Source: Owenia fusiformis
Taxonomy: Eukaryota; Annelida; Polychaeta; Sabellida; Oweniidae
NCBI GenBank assembly: GCA_903813345.2
Contig: CAIIXF020000001.1
Span: 54,641,885 to 54,705,884 of the forward strand
Length of the DNA: 64,000 nucleotides
Direction of reading: 5' to 3'
Part shown: positions 60,210-64,000 of the stretch, in pieces
How positions within the stretch are numbered: the stretch's first letter is position 1
Layout: every line of letters starts with the position of its first letter
Program-made: the position numbers and the translations under genes
Notes under the pieces: model-generated
What the model was told of the DNA's origin: nothing
Databases searched by the model: none
What the model saw: the letters and a program-made list of their open reading frames with translations, nothing else

Positions 60210-60420
60210 CAGATGCGAGTAGGTAGTTACCAGTTTCACCACCAGGTGGCTCGTTCGGGTCATATAGCATGGCGGATATTGGAGAAAGTTAACTTAAATC
60301 TGATTTAGTGGTTTAATTTTCATAAAACCCTTTTGTATTTTATAGTTTTTTATAACATATTTTATTATTATATAATTTATTATTATTATTTTATTTGAAA
60401 TATGCCCAGTAAAAGAAAAT
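60210..60420. repeat. Dispersed repeat, related to 62985-63180
   Basis: CAGATGCGAGTAGGTAGTTA and ACCAGTTTCACCACC, then GTGGCTCGTTCGGGTCA, recur at 62985 in the same orientation, with looser similarity over the next 120 bp. The second copy lies inside a mariner-type element, so it inserted there or was carried by it. The family is unknown. Confidence 0.65.
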
Positions 60421-60894
60421 GTTGTCTGTCTAATACAAGAAATGTTATTTCACTTTTTGATCATGCTTAGAGAGCATGGCTTCTAAAATGTCATATTTTT
60501 CAGGAACTAACTTACAAACTAAACTTTGAATTTTAACTGCTCATTAAAATCATAACTTTTCTTCAGGAACATAGCCAGAATAGTATCGTAGTTTAAATAA
60601 TAAATGCACCTATGGAGGGGTTCATTTACAATTAGATATGTTAAGAATGTACACAATCAAAATAAATGGAAAGTAAAAGGGGTGACAAAGGTGCATTAAC
60701 TTATAATTTCACTTTGATATGTTTGACCACAACAACTGTGAACTCTAATGGGCGGTAAAAAGAATGAGGAATGAGCCAGGAGATGGATTCTACTGGCGGA
60801 CCATAGTAGGCTAAGAGTAAACTAAAAAACTAGAAAATTCGGGCCATATTTTCAAAAGGCCTTAAAGTTTGTGATAAAATTACGTCATCATATA

Positions 60895-60980
60895 ATATAG
60901 CCAACAACAAACCTACTTAGTTGTGTTACTCTTATTTTTGCCTATCAAAGAGCGCAAGTACCCAGAACACTACAGCTCCA
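60895..60980. repeat. 86-bp dispersed repeat, second copy
   Basis: Near-identical to 37203-37288 and in the same orientation. The following sequence is unrelated, so the CTCCA end is probably the true boundary. Confidence 0.75.
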
Positions 60981-62822
60981 TAAAAGATTATTGCTTCGTC
61001 GTCCCTCCGTGAATTTCCAGATCCGCCCTGGATTGCTTCGACATACTATATTGCAGTTTGATACATGTTACAAATTAGATGTTGCGATAAAATGCTAGGA
61101 AAATACATAAAGGAATCAGCCAAACGCTATTAATTAATAATATAATCGGTGAACTATGAGGGTAACAGGTGTGACTGAACAATACTGGCCATATACATAG
61201 ATAAATGTCATATTGCACAGAAATGTGTTCACAGAATGAATAAAGCACACAAATGAAGTTACAACCAATTGTGTCAGTGCCTCTTCCGATGTTGTTTTTT
61301 GGAAACACAACCTTCAAAGGCAAAAGTTAAAGCTATCTCTCAAAATATACACAAACAATCGATAATTCCAAATGATAACATCCTCAAAACTGTTTCATTA
61401 CATTTAAAATCACTTGCCCTTGTCGGATTATTATCGACAAGGCAAACACATCATCTTCCGTAAAGCATACTGTTGAGTAAACGGCGAAAACGACCTAAGG
61501 TAATCTTTTCATTGCAAGAAAAACAATGAGAATACTACTGCATATTGTAATACTGTTTGTAATTAAATTCCACACGATATCCAATTGTATTTTCATTTGG
61601 AGCTGATTAAATTAAATAGAAACGGTGTCTACCAGCCCTTTACTTACGCAGCGTCCAGGTTATCGCACTTTAGGTAAAACGAAAGAATTTTGTCAACCAT
61701 CTTGAATGTAGCTAACTGCAGTTAGAGTCTACTGTCGCTATCATGTAAAAAATCCCATAATCTTATCCTATACTAGGAAACGAAAATCAGAATAAGATTA
61801 ATGGCAAACTATTCATGGAACCGAAAGGTCACGCGCGAACAAAACATCTTGCTGAAGATTAATATTTCTAAGTGTTACTGCAAGTCGAATACAATCAATA
61901 CACCTTCTCGTGTTTTTCTACTTTATGTTAAAATATATTGTGAATGATTCTTTATTAATACTATCCAACCATTTATCTATTAGAAATATATGAAAATAAA
62001 TGTCAATACTTTGTCCGGATGATCTCACTAAATCCCTTTTATTTAAAATAGCGGCAAGGTCCACTGGGAGCAATTTAATATAGTAAGAGTTATTGTCAAA
62101 TAACTCTGCTTATTCAAATTAATTGCGCATGCATTGTTAATGAATTGTTTATTAATTGTTTTTACTCAGTTTGTCATCTAAATGACGAAAACAACAAGCG
62201 ATTATGCTTCACATATTCTGGTTCTACTTCGTTTTCTTTCTGACGAGAAACCGACTATTTGGGGGTACAGCTAGAATACATTCAAAAGTTCTTTATCTAT
62301 GTGTCATACTATCTTGGGGTAGAACTAAGATACATTTCAAAAGCAGCTCTTTATTTATATCTCTGCATACCAAGTGATACAAAATACAATATCGATTACA
62401 ATGAATGAAAGAAATATCTCCTAATCTGACAAAATCGAAGAAACCGCTTTGCACATGTACTTCCAAGACCCCGAAATACGTCCCCTACCTGAAAGAAGGT
62501 TCACGTCGTGGCTCGCTGGGCCTCGGAATCTCCTTGTGTTACTCCCGCCTTCTACAGCTCTTTATTGCCGATCCATTGACTCATCGATTTATGGATCGTA
62601 ACCCCGATGGTGTTTTGAATAAGGGATTTTATTGCGCAAACTGACTTTATGATCGTTGATTAGGCCTATCTTGAAAAAACTTATCTTAATAGAAAAAGGA
62701 AGCATAACCCTGAAACTTGATTTTAATAATCGCAATCATATTCAGGATGATTAAAGGTACAGTATAACACAAGATTAGAAAACAAAATATTATTTTCCAC
62801 CTTTTACGCACACTATCAAATA
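60981..62822. other. Intergenic, unrecognised frames only
   Basis: The 79-codon frame at 62405-62644 begins with ATG AAA GAA ATA and has a relatively GC-rich middle, but shows no domain, and I do not call it a gene. Confidence 0.4.
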
Positions 62823-63789
62823 CAGGGTGAGCCAAAAAAGGTAACCCAATCGAAGCCTAATAACCAGTATGGGTAAGTCATATTTGGTACAATTGAACAT
62901 TGTTCAATAATGTTCTTTAATTCTTAATTCTTTAATTTTTAATTCTTTAATTCTTAAAGTTTCATTTGTTTATTGATAATGACTCAGATGCGAGTAGGTA
63001 GTTACCAGTTTCACCACCAAGTGGCTCGTTCGGGTCAGATAGTATGGTGGGTATAGTAAAAAGTTCCCTTTAACTTAAATATTTATATGTTTATTGGTTC
63101 AATTTTCAGACCACCCTTATGTATCTAATAGTAATGCAAATTAAAATATGTTCAGTAAATGTGATTTTATAATGGGGTCTATGGGGAATCTCCCCGAACT
63201 AGAAGTCACATTTCAAAAAAAATATATATCAAAGTTGATAAATAGTTTTCCATCATATTTCTGGATGCACTTTAACATGTAGATTTCAAATATGACATCA
63301 CTAAAACAGAATTTTGATGAATTCAATGACATAAATTAAGATTTTTTCAACTCGCATCTAGTCTATTGTCACTATTTTATGGCTATTTTACAGAACATGC
63401 TCAAAATGCGGGTCTTGTCTTGTCAAACTTGAACGCATCGGGTGAAGTTTTCTGACTACACGCTCACATATATCTTGTGTAATGGCTCTCATTCACCTTC
63501 TTAACTCCTTGGTGCTTCTTGGATTGTCAATATTCACATATTTTCTTTGAAATAGTCACACAGGTAGAATTCCGGGAGTTGGTATTAGGTGATTTTGGTA
63601 TGTTTTTGCATTTGGAGCATGTTTTGAAAAGTAGCCATAAAATTGTGACCATTAGAAGTAGACCAATGAAACCTAGAAAAATGAAAGAAAATTGAACCAG
63701 GTTCAATTGTGCTTAAATATGACCTAAAACCCATACTGGATGACTTATTGATTACGATTTGTTCGGGTTACCTTTTTTGGCTCACCCTG
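62823..63789. mobile_element. Mariner-type element with ~100-bp ends and transposase relic
   Basis: CAGGGTGAGCCAAAAAAGG pairs with CCTTTTTTGGCTCACCCTG, and weaker pairing continues to CAATTGAAC / GTTCAATTG. TA flanks it at 62821-62822 and 63790-63791. It is 967 bp and carries a dispersed repeat at 62985-63180 and a decayed transposase end on the minus strand. Confidence 0.87.
63391..63582 (-). pseudogene. Mariner-type transposase C-terminal relic
   Basis: On the minus strand LPEFYLCDYFKEN is followed, after a frame shift, by VNIDNPRSTKELRR, a stop, MRAITQDICERVVRKLHPMR and DPHFEHVL. Family members have a PxFFLWGYLK segment, a NPR/T..eL...I motif and a GGHFEH/L end, in the same order. It has a stop and a shift, so it is inactive. 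Confidence 0.75.
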
Positions 63790-64000
63790 TACAAGTCTCG
63801 TTGTTCTAGAACATGTACAAACTATCAGTATGCAGCTAATTGACGTTGCAAAATATCTAATTTACAGCATTTCAAGATGGACACTGGTGATAAGCATGGA
63901 GAGAACATACCTATCGCCATCGACCTTTGTTGATTAATTCGCCATTTAATAATCAACATGCAATTTCCTAATGATTTCGTTTTGATTATTCGGGAAAGTT

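Noticed and set aside
62405-62644. 79-codon frame with an ATG and a somewhat GC-rich middle
   Set aside because: No known motif or neighbours that support it. It could be an exon of an unknown gene, but nothing visible decides this.

Overview
The window looks like nuclear DNA of a marine invertebrate animal. It is AT-rich, has short exons with GT..AG introns, contains an intronless family A GPCR, and carries many metazoan DNA transposons (Tc1/mariner, MULE, hAT-like and palindromic MITEs). No feature fixes the phylum. An echinoderm, hemichordate, cephalochordate or lophotrochozoan would all fit, and I cannot choose between them from sequence alone.

Only two cellular genes are well supported. 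The first, at 1-9279 (+), is the 3' part of a receptor-type protein tyrosine phosphatase. Twenty exons join in frame into 808 residues: fibronectin type III repeats, one membrane span, a catalytic-looking D1 and a degenerate D2. Its 5' end lies outside the window, and its introns carry hairpin MITEs, a 19-bp minisatellite and a GC-rich palindromic element. The second, at 28753-30120 (-), is an intact 455-residue rhodopsin-class GPCR in one exon.

Most of the remaining sequence that can be interpreted is transposon-derived. From 12.5 to 17.2 kb there are an alternating ~140-bp satellite, a non-autonomous mariner-type element and a second one holding a transposase relic. From 18.3 to 23.9 kb there is a dense cluster: a small palindrome, a diverged copy of a large foldback family (called F1 here), three elements nested like Russian dolls (outer palindrome, inner palindrome, MULE with a 10-bp target duplication), and a 2.1-kb F1 element that shares a TA with the outer palindrome. 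A second F1 copy lies at 31.5-33.8 kb, so F1 copies flank the GPCR on both sides.

From 41.9 to 59.4 kb there are many foldback elements, including two copies of a ~2-kb family (F2, 5-bp target duplication on one copy). Each F2 copy was hit independently by a different Tc1/mariner-type element. Another mariner-type element with a transposase relic ends the window at 62.8-63.8 kb.

The most notable pattern is that several otherwise unrelated palindromic families share a terminal CCy-AGTCACA-like motif, mostly with TA or TTA target duplications, and are built internally from degenerate repeats of about 11 or 21 bp. I found no tRNA, rRNA or CRISPR array. The long stretches 33.8-41.9, 49.4-51.3, 52.0-54.2 and 60.4-62.8 kb show no gene I can support.
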